Assembly: GCF_022531965.1 (NCBI RefSeq)
Contig: NZ_CP092831.1
Coordinates: 4,906,501-4,970,500 of the forward strand
Source: Paenibacillus peoriae
GTDB taxonomy: Bacteria; Bacillota; Bacilli; Paenibacillales; Paenibacillaceae
Direction: 5' to 3'
Length of the DNA stretch: 64,000 bases
Positions 18,755-27,643 of this stretch are shown here, one piece after another (the first letter of the stretch is position 1; each line of letters opens with the position of its first letter). Made by a program: the position numbers and the translations under genes. The notes under the pieces are model-generated. The model searched no databases. It saw only the letters and a program-made list of their open reading frames with translations, and was not told the origin of the DNA.

Positions 18755-19548
18755 ATGATCCTACGCTTCGCAGACCTATGGGCTCCCGCCTGCGCCTATG
18801 GGCGATAGCTATTCTGCTAATCATCATTTATATTTGGGCTTTTCGCGGGATGCAGTTTGAAGGATTACAGGGAACGGCCAAAAGTGTCTCTGTCGCTATA
18901 TTGGACGGCTTCCTTCATCCCGACTGGTCGTTCGTCTACATCCCTGAGGGAGAGGATTTGCTGCGCGGGTTGCTGGATACGCTGGTCATTTCAGTGCTCG
19001 GAACCTTCGTGTCCGCATTTGTCTGCCTTCCGTTCGCCTTTTGGGCGTCCAGCAATATGACCCGTCTGCGTCCCTTATCGGGTAGCGGGAAATTTGTACT
19101 TAGTGTCATCCGGGTATTTCCCGAAATGATCGTCGCCATCTTGTTTATCAAAGCCGTTGGCCCCGGCTCGTTTGCGGGTGTGCTTGCCCTCGGCATTCAT
19201 TCCATCGGCATGCTGGCGAAGCTTTTCTCGGAAACGATTGAAAGTGTCGATCACGGGCCCCAGGAAGCTTTGATCGCGTGCGGTGCCAACCGTTGGCAGG
19301 TGATTTTCTTCGCCGTGCTACCGCAGGTGATTCCACAGTTTCTTTCGTATTCGCTTTACCGTTTTGAAATTAATATCCGTTCTGCTACCACGCTTGGTCT
19401 GGTCGGTGCAGGTGGTATCGGTACTCCGCTACTGTTTGCACTCCAAATGCGCAACTGGAACCGCGTAGGCGTTATCTTGCTCGGCATCGTGGTCCTGATC
19501 ATTTTGACGGATCTGATTTCCGGCTGGCTGCGCAAACGAATCGTATAA
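18751..19548 (+). CDS. phnE: Phosphonate ABC transporter permease PhnE (second)
   Basis: Second permease subunit (265 aa), started by an ATGA overlap. One N-terminal helix (AIAILLIIIYIWAFRGM) precedes the transport domain. The EAA loop is GPQEALIACGANRWQVIFFAVLPQVIP, followed by [22 protein letters not shown], strikingly like the first PhnE. Together with PhnC and PhnD it completes the importer. No phosphonate-degrading enzyme (C-P lyase or phosphonatase) is next to it, so the system may serve phosphite or phosphate scavenging. Confidence 0.92.
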   Translation: MNDPTLRRPMGSRLRLWAIAILLIIIYIWAFRGMQFEGLQGTAKSVSVAILDGFLHPDWSFVYIPEGEDLLRGLLDTLVISVLGTFVSAFVCLPFAFWASSNMTRLRPLSGSGKFVLSVIRVFPEMIVAILFIKAVGPGSFAGVLALGIHSIGMLAKLFSETIESVDHGPQEALIACGANRWQVIFFAVLPQVIPQFLSYSLYRFEINIRSATTLGLVGAGGIGTPLLFALQMRNWNRVGVILLGIVVLIILTDLISGWLRKRIV

Positions 19549-19565
19549 TTAGAATTCTAAACGCC

Positions 19566-19629
19566 AAAAAAGCCTCTCCTGTGTAAAAAGGGACATGTTA
19601 TGCTCCCATTCACTCGGAAGAGGCTTTTG
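19566..19629. terminator. Bidirectional terminator between phn operon and aminotransferase
   Basis: AAAAGCCTCT (19568-19577) pairs with AGAGGCTTTT (19619-19628). The loop holds a smaller hairpin, GGGA/TCCC. It serves two convergent genes. Confidence 0.75.
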
Positions 19630-19633
19630 TCGT

Positions 19634-20764
19634 TCAACATCTCCCTGCCAATTCATCTAAAACCCGTCGGACTTCCTCAGCCGTATTGTAAAAATGCGGA
19701 GCCACACGGATAACATCCTTTCGTGCTGAAACGATCATATTTTGGCTTCTCAAATTCTTCTCCACAGCCGACACGTCCGCTACTTCAACAGCGAGTAGGC
19801 TTGGTAATGTGCCTCCCCTGTAAGGTACACGTATGTGTAGCCCTTTGCGTCGTCCATATTCAACGGAAAAATCCAACAACTCACTCATATAAGCCTGAAT
19901 ATTCGTGACCCCAATCTCCAGCAGCAGCTTTAAGGCCGCATTGGCGGCAAAAATGCTAATGAAAGAAGGCAATCCCGTCTCAAAGCGTCGGGCTCCCGCC
20001 GCCGGAACCGGGTGAGCAATATCAAACCGGGAAGCGGGCTCCTGCCCAAGCCAGCCCGTAAGACGGGGCTTGAAGCGGTCTATTCGATCCTTGCTTACAT
20101 AAAGAAAAGCCACGCCCGGAATTCCAAGCATATATTTGCGTGCTCCAGCGACCAGAATATCTACGCCCATTGCCTTTACATCCACTGGAATAATCCCTAC
20201 AGACTGATAGGCATCCACAAACAGCAACGCCTGATTTCGGTGAGCTATATCTGCAATGGATTTTAAATCCTGCTGAAATCCGTTGGTATAGTTCACTTGT
20301 GACACCATAACGAGCGCAGTTTTCTCCGTAACATGCTCCTCATACTGTTCTATTATCACTTCTCCCTCGATGGAGGGGATACAACAGATGTGATCACGGA
20401 ACATCTCCTGTGCCTGCCAGATGTGTCCCACTGTCGGGAAGTCGGTGTCCGCATACACAATGCCTTCTTTTCCCGATACATAAGGAAGGGCTGTGGCCAC
20501 CCCGGCAATCGCCTCAGAGGCTGAGGACAGGACCGCAATTTCGTCAGTCTCCGCCCCGATGAGCTTGGCAAAATGCCCTCTAGCCTCCTCCAAACGTGCC
20601 ATAGACAGATCACCGTTATGACCGTGTTGCAGCAAACTTCGATGATATTCCTCAATGGCAGCGGAAACCGGCCTCGATACGGCCCCTTGGGAACAGCTCC
20701 CTACATGGATATGTGAGGACAGCACTGGAAACAGCTGACGGTAGGACTGAAACGGATGTTTCAT
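19634..20764 (-). CDS. Class V aminotransferase (cysteine desulfurase-like)
   Basis: PLP-dependent enzyme of 376 residues. Seen are SSHIHVGSCSQGAVS near the start, YADTDFPTVGHIW, VSQVNYTNG, and DAYQSVG where class V enzymes have the cofactor-binding Asp and His or Gln. The lysine that should hold PLP lies in AGARKYMLGIPG. The ATG at 20764 is favoured over an in-frame TTG at 20794 because AGGAGG and AAGGG lie between them. Members include desulfurases, selenocysteine lyases and isopenicillin-N epimerase-like proteins; the reaction here is unknown. Its place after the sulfate importer hints at sulfur metabolism, but a hairpin separates them. Confidence 0.8.
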   Translation of the reverse strand: MKHPFQSYRQLFPVLSSHIHVGSCSQGAVSRPVSAAIEEYHRSLLQHGHNGDLSMARLEEARGHFAKLIGAETDEIAVLSSASEAIAGVATALPYVSGKEGIVYADTDFPTVGHIWQAQEMFRDHICCIPSIEGEVIIEQYEEHVTEKTALVMVSQVNYTNGFQQDLKSIADIAHRNQALLFVDAYQSVGIIPVDVKAMGVDILVAGARKYMLGIPGVAFLYVSKDRIDRFKPRLTGWLGQEPASRFDIAHPVPAAGARRFETGLPSFISIFAANAALKLLLEIGVTNIQAYMSELLDFSVEYGRRKGLHIRVPYRGGTLPSLLAVEVADVSAVEKNLRSQNMIVSARKDVIRVAPHFYNTAEEVRRVLDELAGRC

Positions 20765-20801
20765 TTTTCCCTTCGCTCCTCCTGGGCACACCAACGTGCC
20801 T

Positions 20802-20829
20802 TGATATGATCATTTTATTATCCATATCA
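20802..20829 (-). promoter_or_regulatory. Inverted repeat TGATATG-N14-CATATCA
   Basis: Perfect 7-bp arms upstream of the class V aminotransferase start, between it and the terminator of cysW. A possible repressor site; no matching regulator was identified. Confidence 0.35.
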
Positions 20830-20844
20830 GCCACCTTAGAACAA

Positions 20845-20900
20845 GGGCCTCTCTTCCCATCTTCTCGCCGTTAACAGACGATAGACGCAAAGAGAGGCCC
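20845..20900 (-). terminator. Hairpin after cysW
   Basis: GGGCCTCTCTT (20845-20855) pairs with AAGAGAGGCCC (20890-20900). The following minus-strand sequence, TTGTTCT, is only moderately U-rich, so termination may be partial. Confidence 0.6.
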
Positions 20901-20926
20901 TAAGGGATCATATACAAAATCATAAG

Positions 20927-21802
20927 TTAATGCACGCGTTTGCGTCCAAACCAGCTTTTAAGCACCAAGGTTGCCAGAGCAAGTAATAATAATAACGAGG
21001 CCACCGCAAAAGATGCCGAGAACTGATATTCGTTATACAAAATTTCCACATGCAGCGGCAGTGTGTTCGTCTCTCCCCGGATATGTCCAGAGACGACGGA
21101 CACTGCACCAAACTCACCCATGGCTCGCGCATTACACAAAATGATGCCATACAGCAGACCCCACTTGATGTTCGGCAGCGTCACTTTCCAGAAAATGCGC
21201 CAACCGCGCGCGCCCAGCGTGACCGCCGCTTCTTCCTCTTGCTGTCCCTGATCTTCCATCATTGGAATGAGTTCTCGCGCCACAAATGGAAAGGTGATGA
21301 ACAGCGTCGCTAAAATAATACCAGGCAAAGCAAATATAATTTTAATATCATGCTCGTCCAGCCACGGTCCAAGCCAGCCCTGTGCACCAAACACTAATAC
21401 ATACATCAGCCCTCCAACGACAGGAGAGATGGCAAAGGGTAAATCAATCAAGGTGACCAGTAAGCCTTTGCCGCGAAATTGAAATTTCGTGATCAGCCAA
21501 GCGGCAGCTACACCAAATACCGTATTCAGCGGTACAGTGATCGCTGCCACCAGCAGCGTCAACCGCAATGCAGACATGGCATCTGGGTCTCGTAGCGCTT
21601 CAACGTATACGCCCCATCCTTGCTTGAGCGCTTCGGTAAGCACGACGATTAGCGGCAATACCAGTACCCAGAGCAAAGCTAAAAAAGCAGCAACAATCAG
21701 CGTCCACTTTACCCAAGGGGCTTCGGTTGTGACCCTGTTGGGCGGTGCAGATGAACGCACTGGTGCAGAAGCAAGCTCCTGCCCAGTTATTGCTTGTGAC
21801 AT
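20927..21802 (-). CDS. cysW: Sulfate ABC transporter permease CysW
   Basis: Permease subunit of 291 residues for sulfate or thiosulfate import. Hydrophobic segments begin at about residue 30. The EAA loop reads EEEAAVTLGARGWRIFWKVTLPNIKWGLLYG, followed by NARAMGEFGAVSVVSGHIRGETNTLPLHVEILYNEY, a CysW hallmark. AAGGAGGG lies before the ATG. It is the third gene of sbp-cysT-cysW. The ATPase CysA is not in the window, so it must be supplied from elsewhere. Confidence 0.92.
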   Translation of the reverse strand: MSQAITGQELASAPVRSSAPPNRVTTEAPWVKWTLIVAAFLALLWVLVLPLIVVLTEALKQGWGVYVEALRDPDAMSALRLTLLVAAITVPLNTVFGVAAAWLITKFQFRGKGLLVTLIDLPFAISPVVGGLMYVLVFGAQGWLGPWLDEHDIKIIFALPGIILATLFITFPFVARELIPMMEDQGQQEEEAAVTLGARGWRIFWKVTLPNIKWGLLYGIILCNARAMGEFGAVSVVSGHIRGETNTLPLHVEILYNEYQFSASFAVASLLLLLALATLVLKSWFGRKRVH

Positions 21803-21881
21803 GGTGTATCCCTCCTTAGAACGCGGGTATTATGCGCAGCCCTGCATATTAACGTTAAACAATTACATTAGACAGTTACGT

Positions 21882-22715
21882 TTAGACAGTACGGCGCCGT
21901 GACCAGCGCTGAATGCTGTTAATCACGAATAACAGCACGAATGAAATCACCAACAGCATCAATGCTACCGCCGTAGCTCCTGCATAGTCATTTTGCTCCA
22001 GCTTGGACATTATGAGCAGTGGAGCAATTTCCGTCTTCATCGGCATATTGCCAGAAATGAAGACGACAGAGCCGTACTCGCCAATGCCACGGGCAAAGGC
22101 GAGCGCAAAACCCGTCAGCAGCGGTGGTACCAGCTCCGGCACAATAACGCTGCAGAAGATACGCCATCTGCCAGCTCCCAGCGTAGCAGCGACCTCCTCC
22201 TCGTCCTTGTCCAGTTCCTCCAGCACCGGCTGAACTGTCCGTACGACAAACGGAATGCCAATAAACATCAATGCTAGCGTAATCCCCGTCTGTGAGTACG
22301 CCATCCTCCATCCAAGCGGTTCGAACAACGAACCGATCCAGCCGTTCTGCGCATATAGGGCAGTTAGAGCAACCCCCGCTACCGCAGTAGGCAAAGCAAA
22401 GGGCAGATCAATCACCGCATCAAAAATTCGTTTCCCCGGAAATTCATAACGCACCAGCACCCAGGCTATCAATAAACCGAGAAACAGGTCGATCAGCGCC
22501 GCAGCCGCGGCACACAAAAAGCTAACCTTGTAGGAAGCCAGCACCCTGACATCAGTCGCCACGTCCCAAAATTTCTCCCACGTCAGTCCAGTTGAATTCA
22601 GAAGCAGTGCCGATAAAGGCACCAGCACCACCAGACTGAGATACAGCACACTATAACCCATTGTTAACCCGAACCCGGGAAGTACGCGTTTTCGAGTGGC
22701 TTGCACTTGACTCAT
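21882..22715 (-). CDS. cysT: Sulfate ABC transporter permease CysT
   Basis: Permease partner of CysW (277 aa). It has [17 protein letters not shown], the EAA loop [31 protein letters not shown] and [18 protein letters not shown]. The ATG at 22715 is chosen because GAGAGGGA lies about ten bases upstream; the in-frame ATG at 22742 has no ribosome site. It is co-transcribed with sbp 80 bases upstream and with cysW 79 bases downstream. Confidence 0.92.
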   Translation of the reverse strand: MSQVQATRKRVLPGFGLTMGYSVLYLSLVVLVPLSALLLNSTGLTWEKFWDVATDVRVLASYKVSFLCAAAAALIDLFLGLLIAWVLVRYEFPGKRIFDAVIDLPFALPTAVAGVALTALYAQNGWIGSLFEPLGWRMAYSQTGITLALMFIGIPFVVRTVQPVLEELDKDEEEVAATLGAGRWRIFCSVIVPELVPPLLTGFALAFARGIGEYGSVVFISGNMPMKTEIAPLLIMSKLEQNDYAGATAVALMLLVISFVLLFVINSIQRWSRRRTV

Positions 22716-22794
22716 GTTCTGTCCATCCCTCTCTGAATTCATTCACTATGACACTCGCGGCTACCAATCCAATCGTCTACACAGTCCACCTATT

Positions 22795-23847
22795 TTATGA
22801 ACTGCCGGGTACATAAATCTGGTCAAAAATGCCTTTGTCGCTGAAATGCTTCTGCTGCGTCTCCTTCCATGTCCCGAATACATCCTTCAAGGTTACGAGC
22901 TCCAATTTAGGAAATTGATCCTTGAACTTTGCCGTCACACTCTCCAATGTTGGGCGATAATAATTTTCAGCAGCAATGGTCTGCCCTTCTTCACTGTACA
23001 AATATTTCAGGTACGCGTCCGCTACCTCGCGTGTACCTTTTTTATCTACCACCTTATCGACTATTGCTACCGGAGGTTCAGCTAATATACTGATCGATGG
23101 ATATACGATATCGAATTTATCCGTACCCAGCTCCTTCACCGAGAGCAGTGCTTCATTTTCCCATGCAATCAGCACATCGCCAATTCCACGCTCTACGAAA
23201 GTCGTTGTCGCTCCACGTGCTCCGCTATCCAATACCGGCACATGCTTATACAGCTCCTGTACAAACTGCTGGGCCTTGGCTTCATCATTATTGTTCTTCT
23301 TGAGCGCATAAGCCCAGGCTGCAAGATAGTTCCAACGTGCTCCACCCGAAGTTTTAGGATTCGGTGTAATGACTTGCACATCGCCACGGATTAAATCGTC
23401 CCAGTCCTTAATCCCTTTCGGGTTCCCTTTGCGTACCAATAACACGATGGTTGAAGTGTACGGGGCGCTGTTATGCTCATATTTACTTTGCCATCCCTCT
23501 TGAACGAGTCCTTTTTCCTGTAGCGCATCAATATCATAGCCCAGAGCCAGAGTGACCACGTCCGCATCCAGCCCGTCCTGCACAGAACGACTTTGCTTGC
23601 CAGATCCTCCGTGAGATTGCTTAATCGTAACCTTCTGTCCTTTCTCCTTCTCCCAATGGGCGGCAAATGCTTTATTATATGCCTCATACAGCTCACGGGT
23701 CGGATCATAAGAAACATTGAGCAACTCCACGGCAGCAGAGCTACCATCTACCTCCGTCCCTCCCTTGCTTGCCCCGCAAGCGCTTAGCATCATCGTTAAA
23801 ACCAAAGATAGTCCGAGAATAAGTCCACTTTTCCATTGCCTCTTCAT
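22795..23847 (-). CDS. sbp: Sulfate-binding lipoprotein
   Basis: Extracytoplasmic sulfate/thiosulfate receptor (350 aa). The lipoprotein signal ends in LSAC. The mature part has [75 protein letters not shown] and IAWENEAL, all characteristic of the Sbp/CysP group. The ATG at 23847 follows CGGGGTGTC; a TTG immediately before it (23850) is a less likely start. It is the first gene of the sulfate operon and is preceded by a 200-nt leader with a terminator. Confidence 0.93.
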   Translation of the reverse strand: MKRQWKSGLILGLSLVLTMMLSACGASKGGTEVDGSSAAVELLNVSYDPTRELYEAYNKAFAAHWEKEKGQKVTIKQSHGGSGKQSRSVQDGLDADVVTLALGYDIDALQEKGLVQEGWQSKYEHNSAPYTSTIVLLVRKGNPKGIKDWDDLIRGDVQVITPNPKTSGGARWNYLAAWAYALKKNNNDEAKAQQFVQELYKHVPVLDSGARGATTTFVERGIGDVLIAWENEALLSVKELGTDKFDIVYPSISILAEPPVAIVDKVVDKKGTREVADAYLKYLYSEEGQTIAAENYYRPTLESVTAKFKDQFPKLELVTLKDVFGTWKETQQKHFSDKGIFDQIYVPGSS

Positions 23848-23909
23848 CAAGACACCCCGAATTCTATGTAATTTGTATTCATTTACGCCTGTTATTTACA
23901 GACATAATT

Positions 23910-24011
23910 AAAAAAAGAGCGGAGAATTCCCTGATGCAGCCCTGTTAGGTCAAACCTGTCGTGTGGACAGTGTCTGCCTGCTGTTCCTAGAGGTTCTCCG
24001 CCAAAATGGCG
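23910..24011 (-). ncRNA. Leader RNA of the sulfate operon: terminator and competing hairpin
   Basis: Between the promoter and sbp the minus strand holds GCGGAGAA (23994-24001) pairing with TTCTCCGC (23919-23926), then a run of seven T: an intrinsic terminator ahead of the first gene. The 67-base loop contains further helices (CTGTC/GACAG, and CAGC with GCTG). Immediately upstream, CGCCA-ttt-TGGCG (23999-24011) uses bases of the terminator's left arm, so the two folds exclude each other. No S-box or T-box sequence signature is visible. Inference: a sulfur-responsive attenuator or an undescribed riboswitch. Confidence 0.6.
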
Positions 24012-24062
24012 AGATCAAACTTTAATTCTTTAATTCCTACCTGTTTAATGAGTTATACGGAT

Positions 24063-24091
24063 ATAATACGAGAGTTTAGGAGTGATGTCAA
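24063..24091 (-). promoter_or_regulatory. Sigma-A promoter of the sulfate operon
   Basis: Minus strand TTGACA (24086-24091), 17 bp, TATTAT (24063-24068). Transcription would start near 24056 and give a leader of about 205 nt before sbp. Upstream, GTCGGAAACAT/ATGTTTCTGAC (24142-24168) is an imperfect palindrome without a T-run. It could be a regulator site or the end of the preceding gene. Confidence 0.75.
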
Positions 24092-24200
24092 ACCTTTTTT
24101 TGGTATGCATTATCTGTACTTTTCTTTCTTTAAGGGGGGCAGTCAGAAACATTGTATATGTTTCCGACCGTTTAGAGGTCATTTACACACGGGGTACGAC

Positions 24201-24884
24201 TTAGTTGGCAACCGTTTCAAGATTAATCGAAAAGACTCCAAAAAGCTTCGGATTGTCCGTAGCCCTTCTCAACCACAGTTCACCTGATCCCACCATGACT
24301 CCCTGATAATTAACAAACAAATCATCTGTCTTTTGATTCACAAGCGCCTCGCGAATCGCGTCCGTAAAAATCTGATCATACTTGGCAATAAAATCTTTCT
24401 TATTCGGAATCGTTAACGACTTTTCACTATCATTAACACGCAGAGGGTACAAAATATAATCGGCCACTTTCTCCTTGTCATTGTCGGCAACTGCCTTCTG
24501 CAGCGCTTTGAACGTGTTCAAAAACGCTTTAGGATCTTGAATACCTGCTACCTCAAATGGATTTTGCGATGGATTGGAGGCTGCCGGAGAAGAAGAAGTA
24601 TCCGATGAAGCAGCTGGAGCCGAAGGAGCTAACTTTTGTGCATCAGTATCGCTGTTTTCTGCACTCTCGCTCTCTTTCGCTGCTTTGTCATTTTGGGCTG
24701 AACCGCTACGATTACCGCCGGCTCCATTCTCGATCACGCTTGTACTGCTTCCAGTATCAATGGTTTCAGCATTCTTATCCTGACCACAGCCAGTAAGTGC
24801 TACAAAAGTAAGTGTAAGTAAAATAGCTGTGAGTGACAGCCTCCGTGACATCTTTTGATTACCGAATTCATGGTTTATGGGCAC
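24201..24884 (-). CDS. Unknown lipoprotein
   Basis: Secreted lipoprotein of 227 residues. The signal SLTAILLTLTFVALTGC gives a lipobox cysteine at residue 33. Then comes a low-complexity Ser/Ala/Asn linker to about residue 105, and a compact C-terminal domain (DPKAFLNTFKALQKAVADND to the end). The pattern of two helices followed by strands (DLFVNYQGVMVGSGELWLRR) suggests an NTF2-like alpha+beta fold, but this is a guess. The GTG at 24884 follows AAAGGA; a later ATG (24851) lacks a ribosome site. It is not recognised as a named family. Confidence 0.75.
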   Translation of the reverse strand: MPINHEFGNQKMSRRLSLTAILLTLTFVALTGCGQDKNAETIDTGSSTSVIENGAGGNRSGSAQNDKAAKESESAENSDTDAQKLAPSAPAASSDTSSSPAASNPSQNPFEVAGIQDPKAFLNTFKALQKAVADNDKEKVADYILYPLRVNDSEKSLTIPNKKDFIAKYDQIFTDAIREALVNQKTDDLFVNYQGVMVGSGELWLRRATDNPKLFGVFSINLETVAN

Positions 24885-25000
24885 AACGGGTCATCCTTTC
24901 TGCTTTCTGCTCTGACCTATTCTGTTCATTAAGTCTTCAACCGTTCTATTGTAACATAAGTAGACTAATGACCGCATGTCGTGCCCTTTCTGGAAGGAGC

Positions 25001-25495
25001 TTACAGTGTGATATAGGCAAAGGTTTTAACGCTTCCTTGCGATCCATCGTCCGTACTTACTTTCAAAATCAGCTCTTTTAAGGAGTCATTTGCTGCTTCA
25101 TCCTGCCCTTCTGGCTTTACAAACAGCAGATCATGGCGTTCTCCTGGCTGCAACGTTCGACTGGAAAATCCGCTCGTTGTACCTTGCAAGTCCGATCCAT
25201 TCGAACTGTTGAGCTTGCATTGTATGGGCTGCTTTCCAACATTCTTGATGCTGATGTACAGCTTGCGCCCCTCTTCAAATTTAAAGTTCGTTCCGCCTTG
25301 TCCTTCAAAATGCATTCTTTGATCATGTACGATACGCTTCGCTGCGCTCCCATTCTCACTCTGTGCACTTAACGGAGCAGCCGAGTGCGCCTGACTCACC
25401 GATGATGTACTATGCATGGTAGTCGATATATTGGCAAGAGTGACATAACCCACGATTGCTCCGGCAACCCCAACCCAAACCCACTTCTCCACCAT
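25001..25495 (-). CDS. Unknown membrane-anchored protein
   Basis: 164 residues. An N-terminal hydrophobic stretch (VWVGVAGAIVGYVTLANIS) can anchor or export it. A Ser/Ala-rich spacer follows, and then a likely beta-sandwich domain (KLYISIKNVGKQPIQCKL, RTLQPGERHDLLFV, ELILKVSTDDGS). The ATG at 25495 lies behind AAGGAGG and is preferred to in-frame codons upstream, which fall inside a terminator hairpin. That hairpin ends only a few bases before this ribosome site, so expression may depend on readthrough from the MFS gene. Function unknown. Confidence 0.7.
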   Translation of the reverse strand: MVEKWVWVGVAGAIVGYVTLANISTTMHSTSSVSQAHSAAPLSAQSENGSAAKRIVHDQRMHFEGQGGTNFKFEEGRKLYISIKNVGKQPIQCKLNSSNGSDLQGTTSGFSSRTLQPGERHDLLFVKPEGQDEAANDSLKELILKVSTDDGSQGSVKTFAYITL

Positions 25496-25512
25496 TTGAT
25501 TTCCTCCTTCGT

Positions 25513-25552
25513 AAAAAAAGCCGAACTCATATCTATTATGAGTCCGGCTGTC
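25513..25552 (-). terminator. Terminator after the MFS gene, in the leader of the next gene
   Basis: Minus strand AGCCGGACTCATA pairs with TATGAGTTCGGCT, followed by TTTTTT. The T-run ends about three bases before AAGGAGG of the 25495 gene. Confidence 0.8.
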
Positions 25553-25626
25553 ATTTTTTTCAAACTTGATCAAAGGCACCCAAACGCAAGCGCTCCATCA
25601 TATATTTCGTATTCCGTAATCATAGC

Positions 25627-26817
25627 TTATACGTTCAACGTGTTATGGGACTTTTTCTTATCCAATACAATATACGTCACAAATATAATTAGATAAGCCG
25701 CAATCAGCAAAGTGGAGAACAAATACATTGTTTTATAAGAGGTTAATCCAGCAACCATCCCCAGAACCAAAGAGCCTCCTCCAATGCCCAAATCGAAGAA
25801 ATTATAAAAGGAGCCTACAGCGTCCTCTCGCTCATCTTCTCCGACCACACTGATTGCCCAAGCCTGCAAAGCTGGGAAAATAGCTCCAAAGCTCAAACCA
25901 TACATCACAGCAGCAATCAAAAATTGTAACTCGGTCCGCGATGAGGCCACCATAACGATGGCGGCGATAAGCACAATCCCTGCAGGAATCAGGATATAAG
26001 CTGGGCCTTTGGTATCGAAAATTCTACCTGACACCAGTCGGACGAGGAAGCTTGCCATAGCCACAGTAAAGAAGAACCATGCTGCATTGGTAAAGCCCTG
26101 CTCCTTGGCAAATAAAGCCACGAAAGACATCACTCCACCTGCCACCACGCCACCCAGCAACGCAAGACAGGATTGCAGCAGCACTCTTTTTTCAAATAAT
26201 TTAAAAGGAACCTTCTTTTTGCCCTGCACTGTATCCGCCGACATAGGTTTCGGAGCACGGCGACGAACCAATACGCTCATCACGAGCGACAACAGTAGAA
26301 TTATAGCTCCCGTGGAAAACAGTCCGTTAAAACCTGATGCGTGAAGCATCCATATACCAATCAGTGGCCCCACTGAAATCGCTACGGTTTCACCTACGCC
26401 AAAGTAGCCCATTCCTTCCCCCATACGATGAGGCGGCAAATCATCTGAGGCTGAGGTAGCATACAACGTGCTCGCAATGCCGAATCCAAAGCCATGTACC
26501 AGCCGAAATACTAACAGCAGTACCAAACTACTGGAAAGCATGTAGCTTCCCGTTGCCAGCATACAAATCACAACTCCGATAATCAGAACATACTTCTTGT
26601 CCAAGAGCTGGATCAGCGTACCTGAAAATGGACGAATCAATATAGCAGAACACATAAACACGCCAGTCACCAATCCAATCTGGGATGGGCTGCCGCCAAG
26701 ACTTTCCACAAACAGCGGCAGCGTAGGCATAAGCATTTCGAATGCCATGAACAATAAAGCGTTGGATATCATCAAAAAAATAAAGTTTCTGGACCAAAAG
26801 CTTTCTTTCACAGACAC
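25627..26817 (-). CDS. MFS efflux transporter
   Basis: Twelve-helix major facilitator protein of 396 residues. The start segment FLMISNALLFMAFEMLMPTLPLFVESLGGSPSQIGLVTGVF and the RPFSGTLIQLLDKKYVLIIG loop (motif A type) place it with drug and metabolite exporters of Bacillota. The GTG at 26817 is chosen because GGGGGAAG lies six bases before it. The TTG at 26838 is upstream of that site. It lies directly behind a TetR gene in the same direction, so TetR-controlled expression is inferred. The substrate is unknown. Confidence 0.87.
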   Translation of the reverse strand: MSVKESFWSRNFIFLMISNALLFMAFEMLMPTLPLFVESLGGSPSQIGLVTGVFMCSAILIRPFSGTLIQLLDKKYVLIIGVVICMLATGSYMLSSSLVLLLVFRLVHGFGFGIASTLYATSASDDLPPHRMGEGMGYFGVGETVAISVGPLIGIWMLHASGFNGLFSTGAIILLLSLVMSVLVRRRAPKPMSADTVQGKKKVPFKLFEKRVLLQSCLALLGGVVAGGVMSFVALFAKEQGFTNAAWFFFTVAMASFLVRLVSGRIFDTKGPAYILIPAGIVLIAAIVMVASSRTELQFLIAAVMYGLSFGAIFPALQAWAISVVGEDEREDAVGSFYNFFDLGIGGGSLVLGMVAGLTSYKTMYLFSTLLIAAYLIIFVTYIVLDKKKSHNTLNV

Positions 26818-26865
26818 TGTTCTCTTCCCCCAATACAATCATGTTTACTTCGACTGCTCAGTTGT

Positions 26866-27438
26866 TCAGGCCCGAATCAAGCCATGCCAGTAAATATCCC
26901 AAGAGCTTTCCAGACGCAGATCAAAACCGTCGGTGCCGTTGTACACCAGTTCTACCAGCATGCCTTCAATCAAATTCATATAGGCTGTCGCGGCAGATTG
27001 AGCTGGAACACGAAGTTTAACCGATGTTTCAGTTGCCAGTCGCCCGTGTACCAAGCTGGTTTTATGCTGTACGTAGCGTGTGACCAAAGCCTGAACCTGG
27101 CTTTCCAGTGCAGATGGAATCAGAAAGCCGATATACAGAATCAGACGCAAATTCATAGCACTCTCATAGCGTTCCTTAAATTCAACGATTAGTCCGCGCA
27201 GGACAACTTCAAGTGATTGTTCGGATTGATCTTGAAAATAACGATCCAGTTCCAAAATCTCTTGATCCACCGCATCCTTAAATATGTCTAAAAACAAATC
27301 ATCTTTGCTTTTAAAATGAGCATAAATGGACTGCTTTTTAATCCCTACCTCATCAGCTATCAGTTGCAGAGAGGACGCATCGTATCCCTTTTTCGCAAAT
27401 TGCTGCAAGCTAACTGTTTTAATTTTCTGTAGTGTCAT
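26866..27438 (-). CDS. TetR-family transcriptional regulator
   Basis: Repressor of 190 residues. The N-terminal HTH covers about residues 5-50 (TVSLQQFAKKGYDASSLQLIADEVGIKKQSIYAHFKSKDDLF). The C-terminal ligand domain is unlike its neighbours, as usual. GGAGG lies upstream of the ATG. It is the first gene of a TetR-MFS operon, with a clear promoter and an adjacent small palindrome, so self-repression and control of the exporter are likely. Confidence 0.9.
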   Translation of the reverse strand: MTLQKIKTVSLQQFAKKGYDASSLQLIADEVGIKKQSIYAHFKSKDDLFLDIFKDAVDQEILELDRYFQDQSEQSLEVVLRGLIVEFKERYESAMNLRLILYIGFLIPSALESQVQALVTRYVQHKTSLVHGRLATETSVKLRVPAQSAATAYMNLIEGMLVELVYNGTDGFDLRLESSWDIYWHGLIRA

Positions 27439-27457
27439 GCTTTTCCTCCAATACCTT

Positions 27458-27512
27458 ACGAACGGTCGTCAGTTTATGGGTTCAGTATATTACCCTCACT
27501 TGAAATTGACAA
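27458..27512 (-). promoter_or_regulatory. Promoter and possible operator of tetR-MFS
   Basis: Minus strand TTGTCA (27507-27512), 17 bp, TATACT (27484-27489). A palindrome ACGA-ACGG-TCGT (27458-27469) lies in the early transcribed region, where a repressor would block transcription. Confidence 0.65.
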
Positions 27513-27561
27513 CCCCATTTTTAAATTCTGCCGTTCAATTGTCTGAGAACGAGGACAACAG

Positions 27562-27600
27562 AAAAGCCGGAAGCACCCTAAACTTAGGGCCTCCGGCTTC
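27562..27600 (-). terminator. Terminator of the deo cluster
   Basis: Stem AAGCCGG...CCCTAA/TTAGGG...CCGGCTT with a two-base loop, about 45 bases after the pdp stop. The minus-strand tail is TTTTCTGTT. Confidence 0.75.
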
Positions 27601-27643
27601 ATATGCATGCTACTAATACGACTTTATGAATAGGGCTTATCGC

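Noticed and set aside
23850..24060. S-box (SAM) riboswitch before sbp
   Set aside because: The conserved S-box core sequences are missing, although a terminator is present.
24142..24168. Terminator of the lipoprotein gene at 24201
   Set aside because: The palindrome has a good stem but no T-run on the minus strand, so it was noted only as a possible regulator site.
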